Shown here: positions 23,306 to 31,319 of the stretch, piece by piece
How positions within the stretch are numbered: position 1 is the stretch's first letter
How the letters are laid out: each line of letters begins with the position of its first letter
From: Salibacterium halotolerans
GTDB lineage: Bacteria > Bacillota > Bacilli > Bacillales > Marinococcaceae
Direction of reading: 5' to 3'
DNA: 64,000 nt
Assembly: GCF_900115625.1 (NCBI RefSeq)
Contig: NZ_FOXD01000002.1
Span: forward strand, 124,001 to 188,000
The notes under the pieces: generated by a model
Database searches by the model: none
The model's input: only the letters and a program-made list of their open reading frames with translations
Told to the model about the DNA's origin: nothing
Translations under genes and position numbers: made by a program

Positions 23306-23860
23306 GAAAGAGAATGCAGCGATGGGTAAACGAGCACAGTGGTCTTTCTGCAGTACAGGTTCGGTAAGTCAGCGTGGCAGCGTTGGCTGTTGTTGTTCAT
23401 CCAGCCGTGGATAAATATTTCAGTCTTTGAGTCATGAGTGGACACTTACATTGAAAAATAAAAGCTTAGTGTCTACGGATCACCGTTTTGTGGACACTGC
23501 GCCGCTGAAATCAGGAATTAGTATCCACCGGTGAAAATCTGTGGATACTATCTGCAGATGACAAAAGCTTAGTGTTCACTAACACTGCCTCGAAGGACAC
23601 TGTGTATGCCGGCCGGCGCTGTAGTGTCCACGGAACCAATCCCATCTGCCATCCGCAGAAGGAAGCCCGGAACAACGCAAGTATAGCAGAGCAGCAAAAT
23701 TTTTTGCGAAATTCCATGTACTATTTCCCCTTTGTTGAATATACATATAAAAGAATGCTTGAAAGCGGAGCGGTTCACCAGGAAGAGGAGACACCGGAAG
23801 GATGTGTACCGGGCGATGCGGCGCGTGCCGCAATCATCACTGAATGAGGAGGAGTTTATC
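23306..23860. other. Non-coding interval between rpe and spoVM
   Basis: About 555 bases without a convincing gene. Its middle is a palindromic repeat array (listed separately). A 91-codon open frame on the plus strand (23572-23847) runs through the last repeats, has no ribosome binding site and matches nothing I recognise, so it is not called. In B. subtilis this place holds thiN; no remnant of it is recognisable. AT-rich bases 23700-23755 may hold the spoVM promoter: CATATAAA resembles a SigE -10, but the -35 is unconvincing. Confidence 0.6.
23438..23631. repeat. Array of alternating inverted repeats, about 52-bp period
   Basis: Eight degenerate copies of the half-site GTGGACACT occur in strictly alternating orientation, starting at 23438(+), 23468(-), 23490(+), 23519(-), 23541(+), 23571(-), 23594(+) and 23623(-). 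Spacings are 30, 22, 29, 22, 30, 23 and 29 bases, giving four tandem units of about 52 bp. Pairs 22 bases apart form hairpins with 12-13-base loops. The best is TAGTATCCAC / GTGGATACTA, where both arms have changed together relative to the other units. AAAAGCTTAGTGT recurs at about 23460 and 23563. Function unknown. Confidence 0.85.
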
Positions 23861-23941
23861 ATGAAATTTTATACGATTAAACTGCCGGGGTTTCTGGGAG
23901 GATTCGTACGCGCTGTCATTGGCACCATCAAGAAAGATTAA
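23861..23941 (+). CDS. spoVM: Stage V sporulation protein SpoVM
   Basis: A 26-residue amphipathic peptide beginning MKFYTIKLP and ending KKD. In B. subtilis SpoVM recognises the convex forespore membrane and anchors SpoIVA to start spore coat assembly. Length, Pro9 and the C-terminal basic end match the family, with a few conservative changes (for example FLGGF for FLGGI). A perfect AGGAGGAG lies 7-8 bases upstream. This gene is strong evidence for an endospore former. A terminator follows. Confidence 0.95.
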   Translation: MKFYTIKLPGFLGGFVRAVIGTIKKD

Positions 23942-23978
23942 CAGTAATATTATTATGTAAACTAAAGACGGAGTATAA

Positions 23979-24020
23979 AAAAGAAACGGGGTGGCTTTTG
24001 GCAAGTGTCCCGTTTCTTTT
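23979..24020. terminator. Bidirectional terminator between spoVM and rpmB
   Basis: A 12-bp perfect stem (AAAAGAAACGGG, 23979-23990, with its complement at 24009-24020) has A- and T-rich ends, so it can act for spoVM on the plus strand and rpmB on the minus strand. Confidence 0.9.
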
Positions 24021-24036
24021 GCATTATATGAAACAA

Positions 24037-24225
24037 TTATACGCGCTGTACTTTGCCGGATTTAAGAGCACGGGCGGAAACATACACACGCTTTGGCTTT
24101 CCATCGACCATGATGCGTACTTTCTGAACGTTCGCGCCCCACCGCCGTTTCGTGGCGTTGTTGGCGTGTGAACGATTGTGCCCTGTTTTCGGACCTTTTC
24201 CTGTCACATTACATTTGCGGGCCAT
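24037..24225 (-). CDS. rpmB: Ribosomal protein L28 (bL28)
   Basis: A 62-residue basic 50S protein starting [15 protein letters not shown]. Of two in-frame ATGs (24231 and 24225) the inner one is chosen: AGGAGGTG lies 7 bases before it but only one base before the outer one. It has one cysteine near the N-terminus and lacks the CXXC zinc pattern seen in some L28 paralogues. It is alone on the minus strand between spoVM and yloU, the Bacillus order. Confidence 0.97.
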   Translation of the reverse strand: MARKCNVTGKGPKTGHNRSHANNATKRRWGANVQKVRIMVDGKPKRVYVSARALKSGKVQRV

Positions 24226-24286
24226 GGACATGCACCTCCTTATCGTCTTCCGTTGTTGCTGTGCACAATATCAGTCATACTTTTAT

Positions 24287-24315
24287 ATTCTAGCACATGC
24301 CACCAGGCTGTGCAA
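24287..24315 (-). promoter_or_regulatory. Probable SigA promoter of rpmB
   Basis: Minus strand: TTGCAC, 17-base spacer, then TAGAAT preceded by TG one base upstream (extended -10, TGCTAGAAT). It lies about 60 bases before the rpmB start. Confidence 0.6.
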
Positions 24316-24431
24316 TGACATATTATCCCCTGAAAAAAGGGCCGCGGCGGAGGGCAGATTCACAAATATTTATGCAGCAGCGCTTTTTCGTAAGTATTCG
24401 GTTAATTGCATTTTGCTCTTTTTCCTCCTCC

Positions 24432-24460
24432 TTTCAAAAAAAGAAGGAGTATAGTAAAAT
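24432..24460 (+). promoter_or_regulatory. Possible SigA promoter of yloU-fakA
   Basis: TTTCAA, 17-base spacer and TAAAAT lie about 40 bases before yloU; an overlapping TATAGT is an alternative -10. The -35 is weak. Confidence 0.35.
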
Positions 24461-24501
24461 AACCTTAGCTTAGAGAAGGTATACGAAAGGGAGGCGCTGC
24501 T

Positions 24502-24870
24502 ATGACGATTGAAATGAATTCTCAGCTTGGTTCCATTGATGTTTCCAGGGAAGTGGTATCTACTATTGCAGGAGGAGCTGCGGTGGATTGTTACGGCATC
24601 GTCGGCATGGCGTCCCAGAAACAGATCAAAGATGGACTGTCGGAAATACTCGGAAAAGACAATTTTTCACGCGGCGTATTGATCCGGGAAGCAGAAGACG
24701 GCATTCATATAGATATGTACATCATAGTCAGCTACGGAATCAAAATCTCTGAAGTGGCGTATAACGTCCAGTCAAAAGTAAAGTACCAGCTTCAGCAGAT
24801 GCTCGGTCTGACCGTAGACTCGGTAAATGTATATGTACAGGGAGTAAGAGTGACGTCGAACCAGGCTTAG
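24502..24870 (+). CDS. yloU: Asp23/Gls24 family envelope stress protein (YloU)
   Basis: A 122-residue Asp23/Gls24 protein. Members are membrane-associated through partner proteins and respond to alkaline or envelope stress; the exact role of YloU is not known. The family core ISREVVSTIAGGAAVDCYGI-like start and the C-terminal VDSVNVYVQGVR are visible. It precedes fakA by 20 bases and is probably cotranscribed with it. Confidence 0.9.
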   Translation: MTIEMNSQLGSIDVSREVVSTIAGGAAVDCYGIVGMASQKQIKDGLSEILGKDNFSRGVLIREAEDGIHIDMYIIVSYGIKISEVAYNVQSKVKYQLQQMLGLTVDSVNVYVQGVRVTSNQA

Positions 24871-24890
24871 GAAATGAGGAGGAGAGGACG

Positions 24891-26579
24891 TTGACGGACA
24901 GGATTGTAAATGGAGAACAGCTGGCCTCGATGTTCAGGGAAGGGGCTGCCGTTCTCGGCACTAACGTAAAACAAGTCGATGCCTTAAACGTATTTCCTGT
25001 ACCCGATGGGGATACCGGCACGAATATGAACCTTACCATCACGTCCGGTGTAAGGGAAGTTGATCAAAACGAAAAACACCACGCCGGAAATGTGGCAAGA
25101 ACGTTTTCCAAAGGTCTGCTGATGGGAGCGCGCGGAAATTCGGGAGTTATTTTGTCTCAGCTGTTCCGCGGTTTTTCGAAATCAGTGGAGAAAAAAGAGA
25201 CACTGACTGTTGATGATTTGCAAAAAGCTCTTCAGGAAGGGGTGGATACCGCCTACAAAGCGGTGATGAAGCCTGTTGAGGGAACGATTTTAACCGTGGC
25301 AAAAGAGGCCGCGGATATGGAAAGTGATTATATCGGCAGTGACCAGGACCCGGCCTCCTGGATGGAAGAGGTGTGCAGAAAGGCGGCATCTTCATTGGAA
25401 AGAACTCCGGAGCTGCTGCCTGTACTTAAGGAAGTAGGAGTTGTCGATTCCGGCGGCCAGGGACTCGTTTATATCTACCAGGGTATGATGCAGTCGCTTT
25501 CCGGCATTACATCGCAAAATAAAACGGAGAATAACCCGTCGATGGAGGAACTGGTCAAAGTGGAGCATCATCAGAATACCCGGTCTCATTTGTCTTCAGA
25601 GGAGATAGAGTACGGATATTGTACGGAACTGATGGTGAAGCTGGATAAAGAGAAATCATCCGGACAATCTTTTGATGAGAACGCCTTCAAGCAGGAAATG
25701 TCGCGTTGGGGTGATTCCCTTTTGGTTGTCAGCGATGATGATATAGTAAAAGTACATATACATGCCGAGTATCCCGGCGAAGTGCTGTCTAAAGCACAAC
25801 AGCACGGAAGTCTTATTCATGTTAAAATTGATAACATGAGGGAACAGCATGAGGCGTTGCACGGGAACCAGGACGGGAATCCGGAACCCGTAGAGGCAGA
25901 TGCGGGGTCCCAAGCGGCTTCTGCCCCTTTTGGGTTCGTTACCATAGCCGCAGGAGAGGGAGTGCAGGCGTTGTTCCGCGGTCTCGGTGTACAGGAAGTG
26001 GTCGCTGGAGGACAGACGATGAATCCAAGCACGGAAGATATTTTAAACGCGGTGAAGAAAGTGGAAGCGGAAACGATATTCATTCTTCCGAATAACGGCA
26101 ATATCGTCATGTCGGCGGAGCAGGCTGCGGAGGTGTCCGGAAAACACGTTCGTGTTATCCCGGCAAAAACGATCCCACAGGGTCTTGGCGCAATGTTCGC
26201 GTTCTCAGAAGACGCATCCCCCGAAGAAAATGAACAAGCGATGAAACAAGCCTGCGGCGAAGTGACGAGCGGTCAGGTCACTTATGCTGTAAGAGAAACT
26301 ACAATGGGCGGTCTCCACATTAATAAAGGCGATTATATGGGAATCGTTGAAAAAGATATTGCCGTGGCAGGACCGGAACTTCAAACGGTGGTCATCAATC
26401 TGTTGAAAGAGATCCTGAATGAAGAAGCCGAAATTGTCACGCTGATCCGCGGTGAAGAGGGAACCGAAGCAGTGGAGAAAGCCGTTTTTTCCTACATGGA
26501 AGAAACGTATCCGGATGTGGAACTTGAAATCCACGACGGAGGTCAGCCGCTTTATTCCTATATCATCGCAGTGGAATAA
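24891..26579 (+). CDS. fakA: Fatty acid kinase catalytic subunit FakA (YloV)
   Basis: A 562-residue DhaL-type kinase that phosphorylates fatty acids bound to a FakB/DegV partner, producing acyl phosphate that PlsX/PlsY use for phospholipids. The N-terminal DhaL nucleotide-binding domain shows ALNVFPVPDGDTGTNM and GARGNSGVILSQ; the middle and C-terminal domains follow. Translation starts at UUG (24891) behind AGGAGGAGAG. The next gene is a DegV-family protein, so catalytic and lipid-binding parts may be coexpressed. Confidence 0.93.
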   Translation: MTDRIVNGEQLASMFREGAAVLGTNVKQVDALNVFPVPDGDTGTNMNLTITSGVREVDQNEKHHAGNVARTFSKGLLMGARGNSGVILSQLFRGFSKSVEKKETLTVDDLQKALQEGVDTAYKAVMKPVEGTILTVAKEAADMESDYIGSDQDPASWMEEVCRKAASSLERTPELLPVLKEVGVVDSGGQGLVYIYQGMMQSLSGITSQNKTENNPSMEELVKVEHHQNTRSHLSSEEIEYGYCTELMVKLDKEKSSGQSFDENAFKQEMSRWGDSLLVVSDDDIVKVHIHAEYPGEVLSKAQQHGSLIHVKIDNMREQHEALHGNQDGNPEPVEADAGSQAASAPFGFVTIAAGEGVQALFRGLGVQEVVAGGQTMNPSTEDILNAVKKVEAETIFILPNNGNIVMSAEQAAEVSGKHVRVIPAKTIPQGLGAMFAFSEDASPEENEQAMKQACGEVTSGQVTYAVRETTMGGLHINKGDYMGIVEKDIAVAGPELQTVVINLLKEILNEEAEIVTLIRGEEGTEAVEKAVFSYMEETYPDVELEIHDGGQPLYSYIIAVE

Positions 26580-26613
26580 GGGTCCATACAAAAAAGGAAG
26601 GCAGGGATGACGG

Positions 26614-27474
26614 GTGGGAAAAGTAAAAATTGTAACGGACAGCACCGCTGACATTCCAGCAGAGCTGCTTCAGAAATATCAGATTACGGTCATACCGCTT
26701 AAAGTAATGATCGAAAACGAAACGTATCAGGATGGGGTGAATTTAACTCCGGAAGCGTTCTATAACAAGCTTGATATGATGAACAGCGTCCCCGCCACGT
26801 CGCAGCCCACTCCTTTTGAATTTGAGACAATGTATCAGAGGATCCGTGAAAAAGCCGGAGAAGAGATATCCATTCTATCTATCCATCTTTCTTCGGCCAT
26901 GAGCGGCACTATTCAATCTGCGGTTCTGGCAGCGGAAGCGGTGAAAGAAGAAGTGAGCGTGGAAGTGGTGGACTCGTTAAAAGCCTCCTACGCGGTCGGT
27001 ATTCTTGTTGTCGAAGCAGCCAAGCTTGCCGCACAGGGAGCCGGTATCGAAGGATGCAGAAAAAAACTGGAGGAACGTAAAGAAGAAACAAGCGTGTACT
27101 TCCTCGTTGACACGCTTGAATATCTTCAGAAAAACGGACGGATCGGGCGGGCATCTGCATTGATAGGGTCGCTTCTGAAAATGAAACCGGTCCTTAGTCT
27201 GAATAGAGACGGGGAAGTATATCCCTACCGTAAAGCGCGGGGAAAGAAGAAGGCAGTGGCGGTTATTCAGGAGGCGCTCGAGCATCAATACGGCACCCGC
27301 CCGGTTCACATCGGGGTATCTCATGCACAGGCAGAAGAGAGCGGACAAGAGCTGCTGGAGGCCGCAGAGGCAGTGCTGAACAGCCGTTCATCGACCTTGA
27401 CGAAAATAGGTTCGGTCATCGGTTCGCACACGGGCAGAGGAACGGTTTCGGTGGCAGTGACTCCGGCCGAATAA
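26614..27474 (+). CDS. DegV family fatty acid-binding protein (FakB-like)
   Basis: A 286-residue DegV protein. The family binds one fatty acid in a buried pocket and presents it to FakA. The start KIVTDSTADIP, TSQPTP and SIHLSSAMSGTIQSA segments and a C-terminal GSVIGSHTGRGT carry the conserved Ser/Thr and His residues contacting the carboxylate. Start is GUG (26614) with GGAAGGCAGGG upstream. It lies 34 bases after fakA, in the place of sdaAB-sdaAA in B. subtilis. A FakB role is inferred from family and position; chain preference cannot be told. Confidence 0.88.
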   Translation: MGKVKIVTDSTADIPAELLQKYQITVIPLKVMIENETYQDGVNLTPEAFYNKLDMMNSVPATSQPTPFEFETMYQRIREKAGEEISILSIHLSSAMSGTIQSAVLAAEAVKEEVSVEVVDSLKASYAVGILVVEAAKLAAQGAGIEGCRKKLEERKEETSVYFLVDTLEYLQKNGRIGRASALIGSLLKMKPVLSLNRDGEVYPYRKARGKKKAVAVIQEALEHQYGTRPVHIGVSHAQAEESGQELLEAAEAVLNSRSSTLTKIGSVIGSHTGRGTVSVAVTPAE

Positions 27475-27479
27475 ATACA

Positions 27480-27521
27480 AAGACTGACCTGGAAAACGGA
27501 ACCGGGACAGTCTTCTTTTTT
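27480..27521 (+). terminator. Terminator after the DegV gene
   Basis: Arms AAGACTG (27480-27486) and CAGTCTT (27508-27514), with an inner CC/GG extension, are followed by CTTTTTTC. It closes the yloU-fakA-degV transcript. Confidence 0.85.
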
Positions 27522-27555
27522 CAGACAGAATACATATTTGAAAGGGGGAAGCCGC

Positions 27556-27624
27556 ATGTATGATTGGGCATGCACGATGAACTGTTCTACAATTAGGAGC
27601 TTCCCGCATGAAGACAATGAATAA
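27556..27624 (+). CDS. Possible 22-residue upstream ORF overlapping recG
   Basis: A short frame begins with ATG 27556, 7 bases after a strong AAAGGGGG site (27541-27548), and stops at 27622-27624, 17 bases inside recG. The product would start MYDWACTMNC. It is unlike any family I know. Its good ribosome binding site and overlap suggest a leader ORF that could couple translation to recG, but length alone gives no support. Confidence 0.35.
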   Translation: MYDWACTMNCSTIRSFPHEDNE

Positions 27625-29662
27625 GAAACTGGGACAGCCGGTCGGTGTTCTGCCCGGCATCGGGGAGGAAAAAGAGAAAGAACTGCAGCAGATCGGCCTT
27701 TCGACCATTGAAGATCTGTTCCACCATTTTCCTTACCGCTATGAAAATATGGAAGTGGAACCGGTTGAAAATCTCCGGCACGGCGATCGTGTGACAATAG
27801 CAGGTATGATTCAGTCGGAACCGGCCGTACGGTATTACGGCAGAAAGAAATCACGGTTGAGTGTCCGCATTCTGGTCGAGAATATTCTTGTTACCGCCGT
27901 CTTTTTTAACAGGGCCTTTCTGAAAGGAAAAATGAACAGCGGTGATATGCTCACGTTGACCGGTAAATGGGATAAATACAAATTAACGATAACCGTTCAA
28001 GACGTTCAATGGGGAAGCCCCGATCCGTCCAGGAAGCTGCAGCCTGTTTATTCCGTCGGAGGCAGTGTGACCGTGAAGAAACTGACGAGGTGGATCCAGC
28101 AGGCTCTCCAGTCTTTTGGAAACGAAGTGGAGGAAGTGCTTCCGGAGGCACTGCTCTCATCCTACCGGCTTCCAGCCCGGAATGAAGCGTTTCAAATGAT
28201 TCATATGCCGGCAGATAAGGAAAAGTTGAAGCAGGCGAGACGCCGTTTTGTGTATGAGGAGCTTTTGATGTTTCAGCTGAAAATGCAGACATTTAAAAGA
28301 CAGGAACGCCTTGCTGCAGACGGAAACTCCCAGGAGTTCAGCAAGGCGGAAGTGAATGCATTCCTCCACACACTGCCGTTTCCGCTCACCGGTGCCCAGC
28401 GCCGGGTAGTGGATGAAATTACGAAGGACATGCAGGATCCGCTGAAAATGAACCGGCTTCTTCAGGGGGATGTAGGATCAGGAAAAACTGTCGTAGCTGC
28501 AGCCGCAATGTATGCCTGTTACCTTGCCGGAGGACAGTCGGCCCTTATGGTTCCAACGGAAATACTGGCGGAGCAGCATGCCGATGGACTGCGGCAGTTG
28601 TATGCACAAACCGGATTGAACGTTGTTTTATTAACGGGGTCTATTAAAGGACAAAAACGCCGGGAAAGAAATGCTGCCATATATGAAGGGACGGCTGACA
28701 TTGTAATCGGCACCCATGCCTTGATTCAGGAAGATGTTCATTTCCGGAATCTCGGCCTCGTGATTACCGATGAACAGCATCGGTTCGGCGTGGAGCAGCG
28801 CAGATTGTTAAAAGATAAAGGGTATGAGCCGGATGTGTTGTTTATGACCGCGACACCGATTCCGAGGACACTCGCCATTTCCGTGTTCGGCGACATGGAC
28901 GTTTCTTCCATTGATGAACTTCCGGCCGGGCGGAAACCGATTAAGACATACTGGGTGAAACACGGCATGCTGGAGCGGATTCTCACCTTTATTGATAAGC
29001 AGGTGAAAGAGGGAAGGCAGGCTTACGTCATCTGTCCGCTTATTGAAGAATCAGACATGCTCGATGTGCAGAATGCGATTGATGTGCACGCTCAGCTGCA
29101 GCAGTTTTTTGAGTCGTGCCGTGTCGGCCTGATGCACGGACGCCTCTCCTCTGATGAAAAAGAAGCAGTGATGCAGGCCTTTGCCGCAAATGAGATACAC
29201 GTGCTTGTATCGACAACCGTGGTGGAAGTCGGCGTGAATGTACCGAATGCGTCTGTCATGCTCATCTATGACGCCGACCGCTTCGGCCTTTCCCAGCTTC
29301 ACCAGCTCCGGGGTCGTATCGGGCGCGGGGAGTACCAGTCCTACTGCGTGCTGATGGCTGATCCTAAGGGTGAAACCGGCCAGGAACGAATGCGGATTAT
29401 GCAGGAAACCGAAGACGGATTCAAGCTTTCCGAAAAAGATCTGGAACTGAGAGGGCCGGGTGATTTTTTCGGAAGAAAACAGAGCGGGATGCCTGAATTC
29501 AAAATGGCCGACCTCGTCCACGATTACCGGGCGCTTGAAACCGCCCGGCGTGACGCAGCTTCCTTCATTCAGAGCAGATCATTCTGGAATGACCCTCAGT
29601 ACGCCGGACTGCGCTCCATACTCGAGGAGAGCGGCATTCTGGATGGAACGAAACTTGATTAA
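27608..29662 (+). CDS. recG: ATP-dependent DNA helicase RecG
   Basis: A 684-residue branched-DNA translocase that regresses stalled forks. It has the N-terminal wedge/OB domain (about 1-230), Walker A GDVGSGKT from about residue 288, DEQH at 388-391, SF2 motifs TATPIPRTLAI and STTVVEVGVNVPNA, and QLRGRIGRG with the C-terminal RecG hook. ATG 27608 follows AGGAG by 8 bases; ATG 27617 is an alternative. No promoter of its own is evident. Confidence 0.97.
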   Translation: MKTMNKKLGQPVGVLPGIGEEKEKELQQIGLSTIEDLFHHFPYRYENMEVEPVENLRHGDRVTIAGMIQSEPAVRYYGRKKSRLSVRILVENILVTAVFFNRAFLKGKMNSGDMLTLTGKWDKYKLTITVQDVQWGSPDPSRKLQPVYSVGGSVTVKKLTRWIQQALQSFGNEVEEVLPEALLSSYRLPARNEAFQMIHMPADKEKLKQARRRFVYEELLMFQLKMQTFKRQERLAADGNSQEFSKAEVNAFLHTLPFPLTGAQRRVVDEITKDMQDPLKMNRLLQGDVGSGKTVVAAAAMYACYLAGGQSALMVPTEILAEQHADGLRQLYAQTGLNVVLLTGSIKGQKRRERNAAIYEGTADIVIGTHALIQEDVHFRNLGLVITDEQHRFGVEQRRLLKDKGYEPDVLFMTATPIPRTLAISVFGDMDVSSIDELPAGRKPIKTYWVKHGMLERILTFIDKQVKEGRQAYVICPLIEESDMLDVQNAIDVHAQLQQFFESCRVGLMHGRLSSDEKEAVMQAFAANEIHVLVSTTVVEVGVNVPNASVMLIYDADRFGLSQLHQLRGRIGRGEYQSYCVLMADPKGETGQERMRIMQETEDGFKLSEKDLELRGPGDFFGRKQSGMPEFKMADLVHDYRALETARRDAASFIQSRSFWNDPQYAGLRSILEESGILDGTKLD

Positions 29663-29668
29663 ACATGC

Positions 29669-29697
29669 TTGAAAAAGAAAGAGTGGAATTATATACT
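29669..29697 (+). promoter_or_regulatory. SigA promoter of the fapR-plsX-fabD-fabG-acpP operon
   Basis: TTGAAA (29669-29674), a 17-base spacer and TATACT (29692-29697) form a near-consensus SigA promoter just after the recG stop. The FapR operator lies directly downstream over the expected start point. Confidence 0.85.
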
Positions 29698-29701
29698 ACT
29701 C

Positions 29702-29718
29702 TTAGTACCTAGTCATAG
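29702..29718 (+). promoter_or_regulatory. FapR operator
   Basis: TTAGTACCTAGTCATAG closely matches the known FapR box of Bacillus (TTAGTACCTAGTCTTAA-like). It covers the expected transcription start, so FapR should repress its own operon and be released by malonyl-CoA or malonyl-ACP, as in B. subtilis. Confidence 0.85.
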
Positions 29719-29735
29719 AAGCGGATGGTGTAGGA

Positions 29736-30290
29736 GTGAAACGAAATAAAAAAGAACGGCAGCAGCAGTTGAAGCAGATTCTGGAGACAGATCCGTTTCG
29801 GACGGATGAATCGCTTGCCGTGGATTTTGAGGTGAGTGTCCAGACCATCCGGCTGGACCGGCTGGAACTTTCCATCCCGGAATTAAGAGAGCGGATCAAA
29901 CATGTCGCCAGGGAACGACTTGATGAAGTGCAGGCGCTGCCACTCGAAGAAGTGATCGGCGAAATCGTTGATCTAAGGCTTGATGAAGAAGCGATTTCGA
30001 TTTTGGATATTACGAAAGACCATGTTTTTTCAAGAACAAAAATCGCAAGAGGCCACTACCTGTTCGCTCAGGCTAATTCTCTTGCGGTTGCGATCATTAA
30101 CGACGAACTGGCGTTGACTACAAAGGCGTCGGTTCATTTCAGCCGGCAGGTGAAGGAAGGGGAACGGGTTGCTGCAAGAGCAGTCGTTACCAGCTCAAAA
30201 GGTCATAAAACATGGGTGGAAGTAACGAGCAGTGTGCAGCAGGAACCTGTTTTTCACGGTGAGTTTGTCATGTACCGCTCCCACCGCTGA
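29736..30290 (+). CDS. fapR: Fatty acid and phospholipid biosynthesis repressor FapR
   Basis: A 184-residue repressor with an N-terminal DeoR-like helix-turn-helix (about 20-45, [19 protein letters not shown]) and a C-terminal hot-dog domain that binds malonyl-CoA ([20 protein letters not shown], later GERVAARA). Translation starts at GUG (29736) following the operator. It heads the lipid operon and should autoregulate through the box at 29702. Confidence 0.96.
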   Translation: MKRNKKERQQQLKQILETDPFRTDESLAVDFEVSVQTIRLDRLELSIPELRERIKHVARERLDEVQALPLEEVIGEIVDLRLDEEAISILDITKDHVFSRTKIARGHYLFAQANSLAVAIINDELALTTKASVHFSRQVKEGERVAARAVVTSSKGHKTWVEVTSSVQQEPVFHGEFVMYRSHR

Positions 30291-30317
30291 GAATTAGTGA
30301 AAAAGGAGACAATGTTC

Positions 30318-31319
30318 ATGAAAATTGTCATCGACGCAATGGGAGGAGACTACTCTCCCAAAGCACACGTTGCCGGCGCCATGGCGGCAGAACGGGCATT
30401 CGACGATGTGGAAATCATACTGGCAGGTCACGAAGAACAGATTAATGAACATTTAACAAAGGCAAAACGTATTTCCGTTCTCCATACCGACGAAAAAATA
30501 GAGCCGGAGGACACCCCGACCAAAGCCGTGCGTAAAAAGAAAAATGCGTCGATGGTGCTTGCTCTCCGGGAAGTCCGTGAAGGACGTGCGGATGCGTGCA
30601 TTTCCTCCGGCAATACCGGAGCGCTCATGACAGCAGGACTGCTTCATGTCGGCCGCATTGAAGGCATTGAACGTCCGGCACTTGCTCCCATGCTTCCGAC
30701 GTTGGACGGGGAAGGATTTCTTCTTCTTGATGTAGGAGCAAATGTTGACTCCAAAGCAGAACACCTTCTGCAGAATGCGTTTATGGGGTCAATCTACATG
30801 GAAATGGTGAAGAAAGTAAACCGGCCGCGGGTCGGACTCGTGAACATTGGTACCGAAGAAGGGAAAGGCAATGAGCTGACCAAAGAAGCCTATGAGCTTC
30901 TCGAACAGGCTCCCCTTCATTTTGTCGGAAATGTCGAGGCCCGTGACCTGCTTGAAGGAGTCTGCGACGTAGCGGTGAGCGACGGATTCTCCGGCAACCT
31001 GATATTAAAATCCATTGAAGGAACGGCAGGAACGCTGTTTTCTCTGTTGAAGAAAGAATTAACGAGTACGTGGTCGAACAAACTCGCAGCGGGTATACTT
31101 CGTTCAAGTTTCAGTAACATCAGAGATAAAATGAGTTATTCGCATTATGGCGGGGCCGGCCTGTTCGGGCTGAATGCCCCTGTCATTAAAGCGCATGGAT
31201 CATCAGACCACACCGCGGTTTTTCATGCCATCCGCCAGGCAAGGCAGATGGTCAATGAACAGGTGACTGATATTATGAAAAAGGAAGTCAAGCATCAGGG
31301 GGAATGGAAAAATGGGTAA
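30318..31319 (+). CDS. plsX: Phosphate acyltransferase PlsX
   Basis: Converts acyl-ACP to acyl phosphate for PlsY, the first committed step of phosphatidic acid synthesis in Gram-positives. ATG 30318 gives 333 residues starting [11 protein letters not shown], the family length and start; it lies 9 bases after AAGGAG, while the ATG at 30312 is too close. SSGNTGALM and [11 protein letters not shown] are conserved. It overlaps fabD by 8 bases. Confidence 0.97.
   Translation: MKIVIDAMGGDYSPKAHVAGAMAAERAFDDVEIILAGHEEQINEHLTKAKRISVLHTDEKIEPEDTPTKAVRKKKNASMVLALREVREGRADACISSGNTGALMTAGLLHVGRIEGIERPALAPMLPTLDGEGFLLLDVGANVDSKAEHLLQNAFMGSIYMEMVKKVNRPRVGLVNIGTEEGKGNELTKEAYELLEQAPLHFVGNVEARDLLEGVCDVAVSDGFSGNLILKSIEGTAGTLFSLLKKELTSTWSNKLAAGILRSSFSNIRDKMSYSHYGGAGLFGLNAPVIKAHGSSDHTAVFHAIRQARQMVNEQVTDIMKKEVKHQGEWKNG

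Noticed and set aside
23438-23631. CRISPR array
   Set aside because: Repeats are short, degenerate and alternate in orientation; there are no unique spacers of constant length between identical direct repeats and no cas genes.
23572-23847. 91-codon frame before spoVM
   Set aside because: Starts inside the repeat array, lacks a ribosome binding site and shows no coding-like composition.
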